In this document: positions 38,032 to 47,557 of the stretch, piece after piece
How the letters are laid out: each line of letters begins with the position of its first letter
Position numbering within the stretch: position 1 is the stretch's first letter
From: Goleter apudmare HA4340-LM2
Lineage (GTDB): Bacteria > Cyanobacteriota > Cyanobacteriia > Cyanobacteriales > Nostocaceae
DNA: 64,000 bases
Direction: 5' to 3'
NCBI GenBank assembly: GCA_019359495.1
Contig: JAHHHF010000070.1
Span: 1-64,000 of the forward strand
Program-made: the position numbers and the translations under genes
Notes under the pieces: model-generated
What the model was told of the DNA's origin: nothing
Databases searched by the model: none
The model's input: the letters and a program-made list of their open reading frames with translations, nothing else

Positions 38032-39744
38032 ATGACACAAAATCGCAAGCTCTACCTGTATTCTTTCCTGGCTCAGTTCCGATTACTCAACAAAAGTTAC
38101 ACCGCCAAAATTTTGTTGGTGGCATTTTTAGGTACTCATATACCGCTTCTGGCTTTACTAGGTAGTTTCGTCATTTCAAATGCTTATTCTTGGGAGATGG
38201 CGACGCGAGTTTTGCTGATTGCTCTGTTAGCAACTTTAGTAGGTACAGCAGCCACTCTTTATGCCATAAACCACCTGCTAGCTCCAGTAATATTAACTTC
38301 TAAAGCATTGCAAGAGTATCTCAATACTAAAACATTACCTGATTTGCCCACCGAATTTGTTGATGAAGTGGGCACGTTAATGGCGGATACCTCACAAACT
38401 TTAGGCAAATTAGACGAGTTAATTCACTACATTTCTAACTACGATAATTTGACTGGATTGCCCAATCGGGATTTATTTCGAGATCGCCTCCAACAGACTT
38501 TATCCCAACCACAGAATCACCGGAGGCTAGTAGCTGTACTTTACTTGGGTATCGATGATTTCACTGGTATTAGTCATGGCTTGGAGCATGAGTCATCAAA
38601 GTTGTTGTTAAGAGCAGTTGCTTGGCGTTTAAAATCTTGTATGGGAGGGACAGATATCTTAGCCCATGTAAGTGGGGATGAATTTGCAATCGCCCGCATA
38701 GAAATTCCGTCTTTTGAGAATGTGATTACACTGTCTCAGTTGCTGTTGAGTACACTTGCAAAACCCTTTTATCTACAAGGTAGCCTGATTCACATCACAG
38801 CTAGCATCGGCATCACAATTAATGACTTAGATAAACCTCATGGCATAGATCAACTCTTGCAACAGGCTCACATTGCACTTTACCAAGCCAAGCAGCAAGG
38901 GCGTAGTCAAAACAAGTTTTACTCACCAGATATTAATGCTCAACTACAAGAGCGACTGGCTTTAGAGAATGAATTGTATGGGGCACTTGAGCGAAATGAA
39001 ATGTTGGTTTATTACCAACCTCTAATTGATTTACACAGTGGAAAAATCAAGGCAATGGAAGCATTAGTGCGTTGGCAGCATCCTACAAGAGGCTTGGTTT
39101 CCCCAGGCAAGTTTATTCCCATTGCCGAAGCCAATGGTTTAATTGTGCCAATTGGGGAATGGGTTTTGCGGACTGCTTGCGTTCAAAATCGGACTTGGCA
39201 ACTTGCTGGACTCCCGCCTATTCGCATGTCGGTGAATTTGTCAGCCCGACAGTTTGAAAAATCAAATTTGGTACAGATTGTCAAGCAGATTCTTGAGGAG
39301 ACAGGATTAGAAGCATCTTACCTAGAACTGGAAGTGACCGAAAGCTTCTTGATGACAGACATTGAGCATTCTTTCAAGACCTTACAACAATTACGGGAAC
39401 TGGGGATATGGCTAGCACTCGATGACTTTGGTACTGGCTATTCTTCCTTGAACTACTTAAAACGCTTTCCTGTCAACATGCTGAAAATTGATCGGTCATT
39501 TGTGCAGGATGTGACATCCAACCCTGATAGCGCTGCTGTGACTGATGCCATCATTGCCTTAGCAAAAAGCCTGCACTTGAGCATTACAGCCGAAGGTGTA
39601 GAAACCCAAGAACAGATGGAATATCTGCAAGCGCGGGGGTGTCAAGAAGTTCAGGGATTCTATTTTAGTCCTGCTGTTCCTGCTGAGGCGATCGCCGAAA
39701 TGTTAACAAAAAGTTTTCAGCAAGTGAAGTTGGTTACGGTTTAG
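38032..39744 (+). CDS. Membrane GGDEF-EAL protein
   Basis: Protein of 570 residues. Two membrane segments (about 24-47 and 52-78) precede a HAMP-like helix, then a GGDEF domain (about 132-300) whose signature reads SGDEF ([10 protein letters not shown]), and an EAL domain (about 315-560) with [11 protein letters not shown] and [18 protein letters not shown] is tolerated by some active cyclases, so loss of synthase activity cannot be assumed; phosphodiesterase residues look intact. It has no obvious periplasmic sensor, as only a few residues separate the helices. It stands alone; the arginase-family gene converges on it. Confidence 0.93.
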   Translation: MTQNRKLYLYSFLAQFRLLNKSYTAKILLVAFLGTHIPLLALLGSFVISNAYSWEMATRVLLIALLATLVGTAATLYAINHLLAPVILTSKALQEYLNTKTLPDLPTEFVDEVGTLMADTSQTLGKLDELIHYISNYDNLTGLPNRDLFRDRLQQTLSQPQNHRRLVAVLYLGIDDFTGISHGLEHESSKLLLRAVAWRLKSCMGGTDILAHVSGDEFAIARIEIPSFENVITLSQLLLSTLAKPFYLQGSLIHITASIGITINDLDKPHGIDQLLQQAHIALYQAKQQGRSQNKFYSPDINAQLQERLALENELYGALERNEMLVYYQPLIDLHSGKIKAMEALVRWQHPTRGLVSPGKFIPIAEANGLIVPIGEWVLRTACVQNRTWQLAGLPPIRMSVNLSARQFEKSNLVQIVKQILEETGLEASYLELEVTESFLMTDIEHSFKTLQQLRELGIWLALDDFGTGYSSLNYLKRFPVNMLKIDRSFVQDVTSNPDSAAVTDAIIALAKSLHLSITAEGVETQEQMEYLQARGCQEVQGFYFSPAVPAEAIAEMLTKSFQQVKLVTV

Positions 39745-39799
39745 GGCATGGGGACTAGACTGAACTATTGCCAATTCCCTATTTCCTTCCCGTACCCAT

Positions 39800-40849
39800 T
39801 CAACTCGTAGATCGTTGCTGAGATAAATCTAGTAAGTTTGCTAACTTGTAAACAATACGCGCACCAACATTGCCATCCCATTCTGCATCACCGACTTCGC
39901 AGACATCAAAGCCAATAATTTTGCGATCGCTATTAATCAATTCTCGGAATAGAGAAAAAGTTTGTTCTAATTCCAGTCCACCTGGAACTGGAGTACCCGT
40001 ATTTGGACAGAGTTTGGGATCTAAGCCATCGACATCAAAGCTAATGTAAACATACTCAGGCAAATGACTAATAATTTCCCGGCATAAATTAATCCAGGTA
40101 GTTCCAGAGTAAAGCCTTTGTTTAATCGCAGGGTCGTAATATGCCACAATTCGACCGTGAGATTGGTCAATTATTTCCACTTCATCGTGACAAATATCGC
40201 GCAAGCCCACCTGTACTAACTGAGAAATTTGTGGTATTTTCATCGCATTGAACATGATGGATGCATGAGAGAACTCAAAGCCCTCATAGGCATCGCGTAA
40301 ATCTGCATGGGCATCAATGTGCAAAATACCATAGTTGGTATATCTAGCTGCTAATGCTTGCAAATAACCTAATGGCGAACTGTGATCACCGCCAATCACT
40401 GCTACTCGCTTACCATTTTTTATTGCTTCTTGACACTGTTCAAACAGCCATTGATTTACCTGCTGACAAGCCTGATTAATTTCTGTCAGTACAGGTGTTA
40501 AATCTGGTGTGTCTGTCAATGGTTTACCTTGCACTAGGCGATCAATAATCGTTGCTGCTAAGGTGCGATAGTATTTGTTCTTTTCTAAAATATCTTGAGG
40601 AATTTCCGCCATGAAAATCCCTTGTTTCCATCCATGAGGATGATCAAAATCGAACAAATCAAGTTGAGTAGAAGCATCGAGAATCTGCTGTGGCCCATTG
40701 GCAGTACCCGCACCGTAAGATACAGTAACTTCCCACGGCACACCAAAGACAATCAGGTTTGCAGATTCATAATCGCATGGCAAACCCAGAAGGTTGCCGT
40801 TGATTTCACCTACGCCACTGGGATTGTAGTCCTGTCGTTGAATACTCAT
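39800..40849 (-). CDS. Arginase/agmatinase family hydrolase (possible guanidine hydrolase)
   Basis: Ureohydrolase of about 349 residues. Binuclear metal motifs are GGDHSSPLG, HIDAHADLRDAYEGFEFSHASIM and SFDVDGLDP, with a typical C-terminal DVCEVGD. The ATG at 40849 (MSIQRQDYNP) is chosen; an upstream start at 40933 would add 28 unconserved residues. Cyanobacterial members of this group were long called agmatinase (SpeB), but one Synechocystis member (Sll1077) was shown to be a Ni-dependent guanidine hydrolase. The N-terminal VTVSYGAGTANGPQQIL resembles that branch as I remember it, but this is inference and needs alignment. No nickel-insertion genes are adjacent. Confidence 0.85.
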   Translation of the reverse strand: MSIQRQDYNPSGVGEINGNLLGLPCDYESANLIVFGVPWEVTVSYGAGTANGPQQILDASTQLDLFDFDHPHGWKQGIFMAEIPQDILEKNKYYRTLAATIIDRLVQGKPLTDTPDLTPVLTEINQACQQVNQWLFEQCQEAIKNGKRVAVIGGDHSSPLGYLQALAARYTNYGILHIDAHADLRDAYEGFEFSHASIMFNAMKIPQISQLVQVGLRDICHDEVEIIDQSHGRIVAYYDPAIKQRLYSGTTWINLCREIISHLPEYVYISFDVDGLDPKLCPNTGTPVPGGLELEQTFSLFRELINSDRKIIGFDVCEVGDAEWDGNVGARIVYKLANLLDLSQQRSTS

Positions 40850-40997
40850 CAATAATCTTTTGGATTTACGTGGGCAGACAAAATGTCGCTGGGTGAACAC
40901 TTGCATTTTAACTAAATCCCGAATCAGCGCCACACTTTGACTCGGAATGATAATTTTTCAGAAATAAACGACTTGTTTATAAGCAGTACTGGGTGAA

Positions 40998-41052
40998 CAA
41001 CCACTCCTCCGGAGAACTCGCAGAGTAGGCTCCGCCTACGCCCCTACAGGGG
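40998..41052. repeat. GC-rich short palindromic repeats
   Basis: Three small palindromes occur together in an otherwise AT-rich gap: CTCCGGAG, GTAGG-CTCCG-CCTAC and CCCCTACAGGGG. This kind of cluster recurs in Nostoc intergenic DNA. The remainder of the 40850-41392 gap holds no gene. Confidence 0.6.
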
Positions 41053-41392
41053 ATCTGCCGCATTCTTTTTGTAAATTGGTATTAACTTGAATATTGAAAA
41101 ATACCTAGCACACCAAAATCTTGTCATCTAACCCATTTAGTATATTTGCTGTATACCTGATAAAATTTGTGCAGCAAATCATACATAATATTAGCAATGA
41201 CACTGGTTTGGTTTAATTGCTTGATTGAGAACTTTAACTCAGCAAGTGAATAAATTTTAAGAAATACTAAGTTAAGTGATTTAAAAATAACTTTTACATA
41301 ACTGCTTGTATAAGAAAAACTCTACCTTTAGTATATTGACTGAATTAGCAATCATGACAAACTACAAAAATCTTTGAAATGGAGGCTGAATT

Positions 41393-41776
41393 TTGGAAAT
41401 ACAAAAATTTGGATTTTATGTACTATCAAAACTTATTCAGGTGGAGATTTGGGTTTTCTTGGTAGGGTTAATGTCCTCTGTATTTTTTCTCATCATCAAA
41501 AAGAAAATTAATGTCAGAGGATTACTTTTTGAAAAAACTGCTACTCATGCATATAGCCCAGAACGGGTACAGCTTCTGATACTCAGTCTCATATTTGTTG
41601 TTGTTTACCTAATTCAAGTTAGAAGCAACATAAATGTGTGTAAGGCAGAAAACTTGCCATGTAGCTTGCCAGATATTCGCTCAGAATATCTTTTGATATT
41701 GGGAGGGAGCAATTTTGCTTACATCTGGGGAAAATTATCTTCAATAATTAAAGAGCGGAGGTCAGAGCGTGCCTAA
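41393..41776 (+). CDS. Small two- to three-helix membrane protein (first of a pair)
   Basis: Protein of 127 residues with a TTG start preceded by a good ribosome site (GGAGG, 41381-41385). Hydrophobic segments lie at about 17-36, 61-77 and 95-108. A cytoplasmic-looking loop KKKINVRGLLFEKTATHAYS separates the first two. I do not recognise a named family. It shares topology and a motif pattern with the next gene: SPER-x-QLLI, then a helix, then a LLILGGSNFAYIWGK segment equivalent to ILGLLGISSTSYVLGKA. Its stop overlaps the next start by 8 bases, so they form a coupled pair. Function unknown. Confidence 0.75.
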   Translation: MEIQKFGFYVLSKLIQVEIWVFLVGLMSSVFFLIIKKKINVRGLLFEKTATHAYSPERVQLLILSLIFVVVYLIQVRSNINVCKAENLPCSLPDIRSEYLLILGGSNFAYIWGKLSSIIKERRSERA

Positions 41777-42227
41777 TATTAACGATTTATTTGCCATTTT
41801 GGCATTGGTGATCGGTTGTATCGTTACCATTTTTGTGGCTGTTTTAGAAATATTTGTTTTGATATTTATTTGGGAAGGAACTTGGAATGCTAATTCTCGA
41901 CAAAAGCGAGGAATTAATTTAGAAAAATTAATTAGCGAAAGCACTGGCGAGGCAAGTCTGTCACGTTTCCAACTTTTGATTTTCGTGTTTGTTATTTCTA
42001 TGAGTTTGGTGTTGATTATCACTAGCACCAGTCCGCCTGCGTTTCCGGCTTCAATTCCCGATCAGATTTTAGGTTTGTTAGGTATCAGTAGCACTTCCTA
42101 CGTTCTGGGTAAAGCCCTGCAAGGTCAAATTAAGACCCCGCCACCAGAACCACCGAGTACAGTTGCGCCTCCGCCTCCACCAGAACCACCACATTATGAC
42201 GGGTATGACGAAACCCCACCCTCTTAG
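41769..42227 (+). CDS. Small membrane protein with proline-rich tail (second of a pair)
   Basis: Protein of 152 residues with a GTG start preceded by GGAGG-like GCGGAGG. It has a membrane segment at about 8-34, a polar loop with SRQKRGINLEKLISESTGEA, a second segment at about 71-86 (LLIFVFVISMSLVLII) and a hydrophobic region ILGLLGISSTSYVLGKALQ. The last ~30 residues are Pro-rich (TPPPEPPSTVAPPPPPEPP), probably an extended linker or binding surface. It is homologous in layout to the preceding gene, and their ORFs overlap by 8 bases. No function is recognised; the pair may form a heteromeric membrane complex. Confidence 0.75.
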   Translation: MPNINDLFAILALVIGCIVTIFVAVLEIFVLIFIWEGTWNANSRQKRGINLEKLISESTGEASLSRFQLLIFVFVISMSLVLIITSTSPPAFPASIPDQILGLLGISSTSYVLGKALQGQIKTPPPEPPSTVAPPPPPEPPHYDGYDETPPS

Positions 42228-42313
42228 CAATCTCCACAGATACCCACAGAACATTATCCTGACAAAGAGCGACAATTATCTTGCCTTTGTAGATGACTTC
42301 TGAAAATACAACA

Positions 42314-43354
42314 ATGAAACTCAGCGAAATATTAAGCCAATTCGGCGACGCTGTCACGGACCATAGCCTCACTGTTAACCAAGACCCAGAAATTACAGGG
42401 GTAGCGGCGATTGATGAAGCTACCTTCGGTACTCTCAGTTATGTGGAAGGAGCAAAATTCGCGTTTTTGGTGGGAAAGACAAACGCCAGTGCTTTAATTT
42501 TGCCTCCAGATCAAACATTACAACTGCAAGCACAAGAGCAGGGTATCGCCTGGTTAGCCACACCAGAACCCAGACTATTATTTGCCAAAGCGATCGCACT
42601 TTTCTACAAACCATACTCTCCTGCTCCCGAAATTCACCCCACGGCGGTGATTCACCCCACGGCTAAAATTGGTAGTGATGTCTATATTGGGGCGCATGTG
42701 GTGATTCAGCCAGGAGTGGAAATTGGCAATGATGCCATTATTCATCCCAATGTCGTGATTTATCCCGATGCTAAAATCGGCGATCGCACCACACTACACG
42801 CCAACTGTACAATCCACGAACGCACCCGCATTGGTGCAGATTGTATGATTCATAGTGGTGCAGTCATCGGTGCAGAAGGCTTTGGCTTTGTGCCTACCCG
42901 CACTGGTTGGGTAAAAATGGAACAATCTGGTTGTACAGTTTTAGAAGATGGCGTAGAAGTGGGTTGTAATACTGCAATTGATCGCCCAGCCGTGGGAGAA
43001 ACTAGAGTAGGTCGTGATACCAAAATTGACAACTTAGTGCAAATCGGTCATGGTTGCCAAATTGGTGCAGGTTGTGCGATCGCCGGTCAAGCTGGTATGG
43101 CGGGAGGCGTGAAAGTCGGGAATCGAGTGATTTTAGCGGGACAGACAGGAATTGCCAATCAAGTAAAAATTGGTGATGGCGCGATCGCCTCCGCTCAATC
43201 TGGAATTCACAATGATATAGGGCCAGGAGAAATTGTTTCTGGTAGCCCAGCAATTCCCTACAAACTATATCTCAAGGTAGCTGCTGTTTATAGTCGTCTG
43301 CCAGAGATGTATAAATCACTGAAGCAATTGCAACGTCAAGAACAAAAGAAATGA
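42314..43354 (+). CDS. lpxD: UDP-3-O-acylglucosamine N-acyltransferase LpxD
   Basis: Lipid A biosynthesis enzyme of about 346 residues that adds the N-acyl chain to UDP-3-O-acyl-glucosamine. An N-terminal uridine-binding domain (about 1-105) with GVAAIDEATFGTLSYVEG precedes a left-handed beta helix of hexapeptide repeats (about 105-310) and a C-terminal helix. The key His region GFGFVPTRTGW and KIDNLVQIGHGCQIG are intact. The first ATG at 42293 (MTSENTTMKLSEIL) is possible, but 42314 gives the usual N-terminus. It is alone on this strand. Confidence 0.93.
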   Translation: MKLSEILSQFGDAVTDHSLTVNQDPEITGVAAIDEATFGTLSYVEGAKFAFLVGKTNASALILPPDQTLQLQAQEQGIAWLATPEPRLLFAKAIALFYKPYSPAPEIHPTAVIHPTAKIGSDVYIGAHVVIQPGVEIGNDAIIHPNVVIYPDAKIGDRTTLHANCTIHERTRIGADCMIHSGAVIGAEGFGFVPTRTGWVKMEQSGCTVLEDGVEVGCNTAIDRPAVGETRVGRDTKIDNLVQIGHGCQIGAGCAIAGQAGMAGGVKVGNRVILAGQTGIANQVKIGDGAIASAQSGIHNDIGPGEIVSGSPAIPYKLYLKVAAVYSRLPEMYKSLKQLQRQEQKK

Positions 43355-43435
43355 GGCTTTGATACTCGTGGACGAGTCTTTGATATTTGTGAGCGAGGCT
43401 TTATAGCCTTTCTCGGTTGAACGCAACACAATCAA

Positions 43436-43454
43436 GGGCGGGGTTTCCCCGCCC
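43436..43454. repeat. GC-rich hairpin repeat after lpxD
   Basis: GGGCGGGG-TTT-CCCCGCCC is a perfect 8-bp stem. It has no T-run, so it is classed as an intergenic hairpin repeat rather than a terminator. Around it (43355-43687) are degenerate copies of ATACTCGTGnACGAGTCT and a 20-base direct repeat CGATTAATT(T)AAGAGTAAT at about 43560 and 43664. No gene is seen in 43355-43690. Confidence 0.6.
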
Positions 43455-43759
43455 CTACGGGTTTTGCGATTTAAAACTGTACTTCACTCGTCTGAAAACC
43501 GCTATAATACTCGTGAATGAGTCTAGAAGACTGATTGCAAAAACTTTTTACATTGTCGCCGATTAATTAAGAGTAATGCGATCGCATGTTTTCTCTCAGT
43601 AATAAGTGATCGCATCTGGCAGAGTAATATTAAAGGACTGCATAAGCTAATTAGATTGTTAGCGATTAATTTAAGAGTAATACCATTTTACGAAAACCTT
43701 GATACATATAGATTTCTCGTAGGGCACAGCATTGCTGTGCCCTCTTGTGTATTGTTCAA

Positions 43760-43960
43760 GCAGCGTTGCACACCAATCACCTGAGTTTGACGCTGCTGCA
43801 CCGAACGCACAGGTAAAAACCCATTGCCATCATGTAGCAATTCCCACGGTAAATGCGCCAATCCCAACGCCACCCGTTCTGTATCTGGGTTCAACCCTTG
43901 GGCTTCGCTGGTTTGAATTAAATCCAAAATAGTGCAATAAATTTCTTCTTCTTTCTCTGT
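43760..43960 (-). pseudogene. CHAT-domain protease relic
   Basis: The minus-strand frame reads NPDTERVALGLAHLPWELLH then DGNGFLPVRSVQQRQTQVIG. LPWELLHDGxGFL and PVRxVxQRQT are the diagnostic block of CHAT domains (caspase-HetF-associated proteins with TPRs). The block is followed by unrelated sequence, and the catalytic His-Gly and Cys parts are missing. It is therefore a short relic of a larger CHAT gene rather than a working one. Confidence 0.6.
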
Positions 43961-43962
43961 TT

Positions 43963-44032
43963 CCTCTGTCTTGAAAAGTTCTGAGTCGAGGAAGCCTCCG
44001 CTCAGAACTTTTCGCTGCGTCTCTGCGGTTTA
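43963..44032. repeat. Interspersed repeat, related inversely to 60210-60309
   Basis: The reverse complement (AACCGCAGAGACGCAGCGAA, then AAGTTCTGAGCGGAGG, ACTCAGAACTTTTCAAGACA) matches the MITE interior at 60210-60309 over nearly the full length, except that the latter carries about 30 extra bases in the middle. The unit itself folds, since AAGTTCTGAG and CTCAGAACTT are self-complementary. Confidence 0.75.
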
Positions 44033-44047
44033 TTAATGCACTAATTT

Positions 44048-44081
44048 AGCCTTGTCACGCCACTACTGGTGTGGCAAGGCT
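44048..44081 (-). terminator. Hairpin after HdrB-like gene
   Basis: AGCCTTGTCACGCCA (44048-44062) pairs with TGGTGTGGCAAGGCT (44067-44081), 15 bp with two G-T wobbles. It starts 14 bases past the stop of the minus-strand gene. The T-run is poor, so it is terminator-like rather than certain. Confidence 0.65.
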
Positions 44082-44094
44082 ATTACCTATTGCC

Positions 44095-45000
44095 CTAAAA
44101 CCCTAATTTCTCCAAAACTGGCTTAGTAGAAACAATGTGTCTTTCTAAACCCAGTTCTGTGGGGCTAACCCCCAAAGCCAAAGCAATCAACTGGGGCAAA
44201 TGCAACACAGGTAAACCCAAAGGTTCCCCAATCACCTTTGCTACCTCTGGTTGACGTGAATCTAAATTCAAGTGACACAGAGGACAAGGAGTAACTAGAC
44301 AATCAGCACCATTGGCTATAGCTTCTTGAATGTGCTTACCTGCCATTTGGAAAGATTGGGTAGTGGCGTAACTCGCAAGCGGCCAGCCACAACATTGTGT
44401 CCGACCCCGATAATAAATTGGGGTTGCACCCACTGACCGGAAGGCATTTTCCATTGCTTCTGGGTTGTAAGGGTCGTCATAGGGCATGGATTTTTGGGCG
44501 CGGAGGAGATAGCAGCCATAAAAAGCCGCACACTTCAACCCAGTTAACTTGCGAGTCACACGTTCGGTGACTGCTTCCCAGCCATAATCTGTCACCAGTG
44601 CATAGAGAAGATGTTTGACTTCCGTGCTACCGCGATAAGGCGAACAGCCTTCTTTAGTTAGCAAACCATTCACCTGCTCAAGATATGCGGGATTTTCAGT
44701 TTGAGATTCCTTAAGACGTTCATCGACATGACCAATTACCCCCTGACAAGTACTGCAATGAGTAAGTAGGGGCAAATTTAATTCTTCAGCTAAGGCAATG
44801 TTACGGGCATTGACAGTATCTTCCAACAGTTGAGAATCTTCTTTAAATGTGCCTGAACCACAGCAAGCAGCTTTTTTCAATTCAATTAATTGAATATCCA
44901 ATGCTTGAGCGAGAGCTTGAGTTGATAGATGCAGCTCCCGACATGCTCCCTGAGCAACACAACCAGGGAAGTAAGCGTATTTTAACGTTTGAGATACCAT
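44095..45000 (-). CDS. CoB-CoM heterodisulfide reductase HdrB-like protein (CCG domains)
   Basis: Protein of 301 residues with two cysteine-rich CCG domains. Motifs are [58 protein letters not shown] and [14 protein letters not shown]. The CX(n)CCGX(n)CXXC pattern in HdrB binds a non-cubane 4Fe-4S cluster. In cyanobacteria such proteins are often annotated as the C subunit of type-E succinate dehydrogenase, acting with SdhA/B as a quinone-linked iron-sulfur protein. No Sdh genes are adjacent, so the partner is open. No membrane segment is seen. Confidence 0.88.
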   Translation of the reverse strand: MVSQTLKYAYFPGCVAQGACRELHLSTQALAQALDIQLIELKKAACCGSGTFKEDSQLLEDTVNARNIALAEELNLPLLTHCSTCQGVIGHVDERLKESQTENPAYLEQVNGLLTKEGCSPYRGSTEVKHLLYALVTDYGWEAVTERVTRKLTGLKCAAFYGCYLLRAQKSMPYDDPYNPEAMENAFRSVGATPIYYRGRTQCCGWPLASYATTQSFQMAGKHIQEAIANGADCLVTPCPLCHLNLDSRQPEVAKVIGEPLGLPVLHLPQLIALALGVSPTELGLERHIVSTKPVLEKLGF

Positions 45001-45103
45001 ATTGAGTAGGTTTTGTTTAGGGCAGTTGCCCTCATCAATACTGTTGTATCATTCCTACAGTAAAGATTTACTTGTCAGCTTACCTAAAGCCTAAACAACT
45101 TTG

Positions 45104-46429
45104 CTACATTCTGAACTCCGCATCATGGTCGGGGAGAATATCTTCCACATTCCCCAGCACACGCACAGAAAAGCCCAGCCAACCAACCAACAACATAGAC
45201 AAGGCGCATATCACATATAACAGTGCTATCCCTGCACCAGTACCAGTCCCAAATAATCCGCCGAGAATACCCACCAGAACACCCCCTGATTGCAAGGCTG
45301 GTGTAAAAACTTGATCTGCCAATGGGCCTGCTATTAAATAGCCTACCGCAGAAGCGATTTGTAAAAGTAGCGATCGCGCTGCAAAAACTCTTCCTTGCAC
45401 ATTAGGAGGTACCTTCGCTAACCAAATAGCACTATCCGAACTGCCATTCAAAGGGAAATTAAAAGAAGAACAAAATTGCGCCGGAATCCAAACCCAAGGA
45501 GTTCTACCCAAACCAAAAACAATTTTACTGATACCTGCACCCATCATCCCCAATAAAACGCCTTTAATTTTCCGTTTAAAACCACCCGCAGTGCTAACAA
45601 TTATCGCCCCTGTCACACCACCAAAACCAGCCGCAGCAGCCAAGCTACCTAGCACTAAAGTATTATTATTAGTGCGCGACAAAATCATTGGCGAGTAAAG
45701 GGAGTTTCCAATATCATGGGGTAGCCAAAACAATAAATTAACTATTAACAATGCCAGCAAACTTTTATGAGTAGTAATATAACGCCAACCCAATCCCAAA
45801 TCTTGCCAAATATCAACTACTCTTTCGTTGTTTGTCGTTTGCACTGGTTGCGGAATACTAACTAAAAATAAGCTGCTAATTGCGATAGCAAAAGTAAAGA
45901 TATCAACTAACCAAATTCCTAGAAAACCAATAACTATGTAAAGATACCCTGCCAAAGCAGGTGCAATAATTTGACTACCGTAACCGGATAAAAATTCTAG
46001 ACTACTAGCGCGGGTGTAGTGTTGTTTAGGAATCATCAGTGATACTGATGCTGAGTACGCCAAAGATTGAAATTGATTAAAAGTTCCAACAATCGCGCCT
46101 GTCAGGTAGAAGTGCCAAATCTGTAGATTATTGGTAAGATGCAACAACAAAATTACAATTGTGCTGAGAACTGCAACTGTATCACCCACCATCATTAAAA
46201 ATTTGCGGTTAAATCTGTCTACAATTACACCACTAATGGGAGTAATAATAATACTTGGTAACAAACTAAAAAAAACTACCAGAGTCAGGGTTGTGGCTTT
46301 ACCTGTAATTTCCCATGCCCAAATTTCAATTGCAAAGTCAGTCATATTGCTACCGATGGTAGAAACTAATTGACCAAGCCAAACGATGAGAAAATTACGC
46401 ATACTAGCTGGTTTTTGTTCTTCTAGCAT
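45104..46429 (-). CDS. MFS transporter (putative siderophore exporter)
   Basis: Major facilitator protein of 441 residues with about 12 segments. The loop 2-3 motif GVIVDRFNRKFLMMVGD is the classic MFS signature A variant. It resembles the EntS/MFS_3 type, which exports enterobactin in enteric bacteria. It follows the Fe-siderophore binding protein (46515) and the TonB receptor on the same strand, 85 bases after the former, which suits export or recycling of a siderophore. The substrate is not shown by sequence. Confidence 0.88.
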   Translation of the reverse strand: MLEEQKPASMRNFLIVWLGQLVSTIGSNMTDFAIEIWAWEITGKATTLTLVVFFSLLPSIIITPISGVIVDRFNRKFLMMVGDTVAVLSTIVILLLHLTNNLQIWHFYLTGAIVGTFNQFQSLAYSASVSLMIPKQHYTRASSLEFLSGYGSQIIAPALAGYLYIVIGFLGIWLVDIFTFAIAISSLFLVSIPQPVQTTNNERVVDIWQDLGLGWRYITTHKSLLALLIVNLLFWLPHDIGNSLYSPMILSRTNNNTLVLGSLAAAAGFGGVTGAIIVSTAGGFKRKIKGVLLGMMGAGISKIVFGLGRTPWVWIPAQFCSSFNFPLNGSSDSAIWLAKVPPNVQGRVFAARSLLLQIASAVGYLIAGPLADQVFTPALQSGGVLVGILGGLFGTGTGAGIALLYVICALSMLLVGWLGFSVRVLGNVEDILPDHDAEFRM

Positions 46430-46514
46430 TTTTGAAAACTTGATTATATTACTTATTAAGTATTAGCTATTCTTTAAGACGTTTGCCGTATTTATCTATT
46501 TTTATCATCAATTA

Positions 46515-47474
46515 TCATGGTGCTTTCACTAAATGTGTGAACAAATCATCTAAAATAGCATTTGCTGACAGAATATTGCCAAAAATCCAGTAACTTGAAT
46601 CAACAGTATATACACGGTTATTTCTGACGACATTTAATTGTTGCCATAAAGGGCTATTTTGATATTTTTGGAAGCTGTCTTCAGATTTAGGATCTAATGC
46701 TGCAAACAAAATATCAGCATCAAGTAAATCTACCCGTTCCAAACTTACTGATACATAAGGAGATTCACCATGGCTTGTTAGTGGGTTTTGTTTTTTTGGC
46801 ATAGATAACCCTACTTCAGTAATAATACTAACAGGAAATGAAAATTTATTGCGAAATTCCGGAGTAATATTACCACTATAAAAACGGATAACAGTAACTG
46901 TTTTTTGATGACTTATTTTCTGACGAAATACTGCTATTTTTTGTTGATATTCGTCTAATAATTTTCGCGCCTTTTGACTTTTACCGATGATTTCAGCAAC
47001 ACTCAATAAAGCATCTTTCCAACCAGCTTGGACATAATCAACTCCAACAGTGGGAGCAATATGGGATAATAATTTATAATTTTGTTCTATTCCAAAAGAA
47101 AAACCCAAAATTAAATCTGGATTTAAACTTACTATTTTTTCTAAATTTAGATGACTTTCTTTCCCTAAATTTGCTATATTTCCAGCTTTTTCGCCAAATT
47201 TAAGCCTTTTACTACCTGCTAATGTTGGTTCAGGTGCTGCTACTGGTTTCAAATCCAGTGCTAGCAAGATTTCCATCATTATCTCATCTAGTGCGATAAT
47301 CCGTTGAGGTTGCAAAGGAATACAACTTTCACCTAAATTATGCTTAACTACTTTACACTTATATATGTCTAAATTAGAGCTTGAAATTGTATTTTTTGGG
47401 GGTAAGTAGTTAGAGCAAGCTGTAATTATGATAAATGTGAACGTGATTAATAGTAATATTTTACCGAATTTCAT
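46515..47474 (-). CDS. Iron-siderophore ABC transporter binding lipoprotein (FecB/FhuD type)
   Basis: Protein of 319 residues. The signal peptide ends in a lipobox (IIITACSNY), so it is a lipoprotein. The FecB/FhuD-like class III fold reads RIIALDEIMMEILLALDLKP and LNLEKIVSLNPDLILGFSFG, followed by the long connecting helix and ADILFAALDPKSED. It is adjacent to an AMIN-TonB receptor with an intervening hairpin. It is the only intact binding protein in the window, so it probably serves the FecCD permease 11 kb away, or a permease elsewhere. Confidence 0.9.
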   Translation of the reverse strand: MKFGKILLLITFTFIIITACSNYLPPKNTISSSNLDIYKCKVVKHNLGESCIPLQPQRIIALDEIMMEILLALDLKPVAAPEPTLAGSKRLKFGEKAGNIANLGKESHLNLEKIVSLNPDLILGFSFGIEQNYKLLSHIAPTVGVDYVQAGWKDALLSVAEIIGKSQKARKLLDEYQQKIAVFRQKISHQKTVTVIRFYSGNITPEFRNKFSFPVSIITEVGLSMPKKQNPLTSHGESPYVSVSLERVDLLDADILFAALDPKSEDSFQKYQNSPLWQQLNVVRNNRVYTVDSSYWIFGNILSANAILDDLFTHLVKAP

Positions 47475-47528
47475 AATATAGGTAATTAATAACTTTTATG
47501 CTTTGATTTATAAAAAATAAATTTGCAC

Positions 47529-47556
47529 TTTAATGGCGGTATCAACCGCCATTAAA
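47529..47556 (-). terminator. Terminator/attenuating hairpin after TonB receptor
   Basis: TTTAATGGCGGT (47529-47540) and ACCGCCATTAAA (47545-47556) form a 12-bp perfect stem with an ATCA loop. It directly abuts the receptor stop on the minus strand, with a T-rich stretch 9 bases beyond. It may reduce expression of the downstream binding protein. Confidence 0.8.
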
Positions 47557-47557
47557 A

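Noticed and set aside
38032-39744. SGDEF instead of GGDEF as proof of a dead cyclase
   Set aside because: S/A at the first position is found in active GGDEF proteins, so this cannot be concluded.
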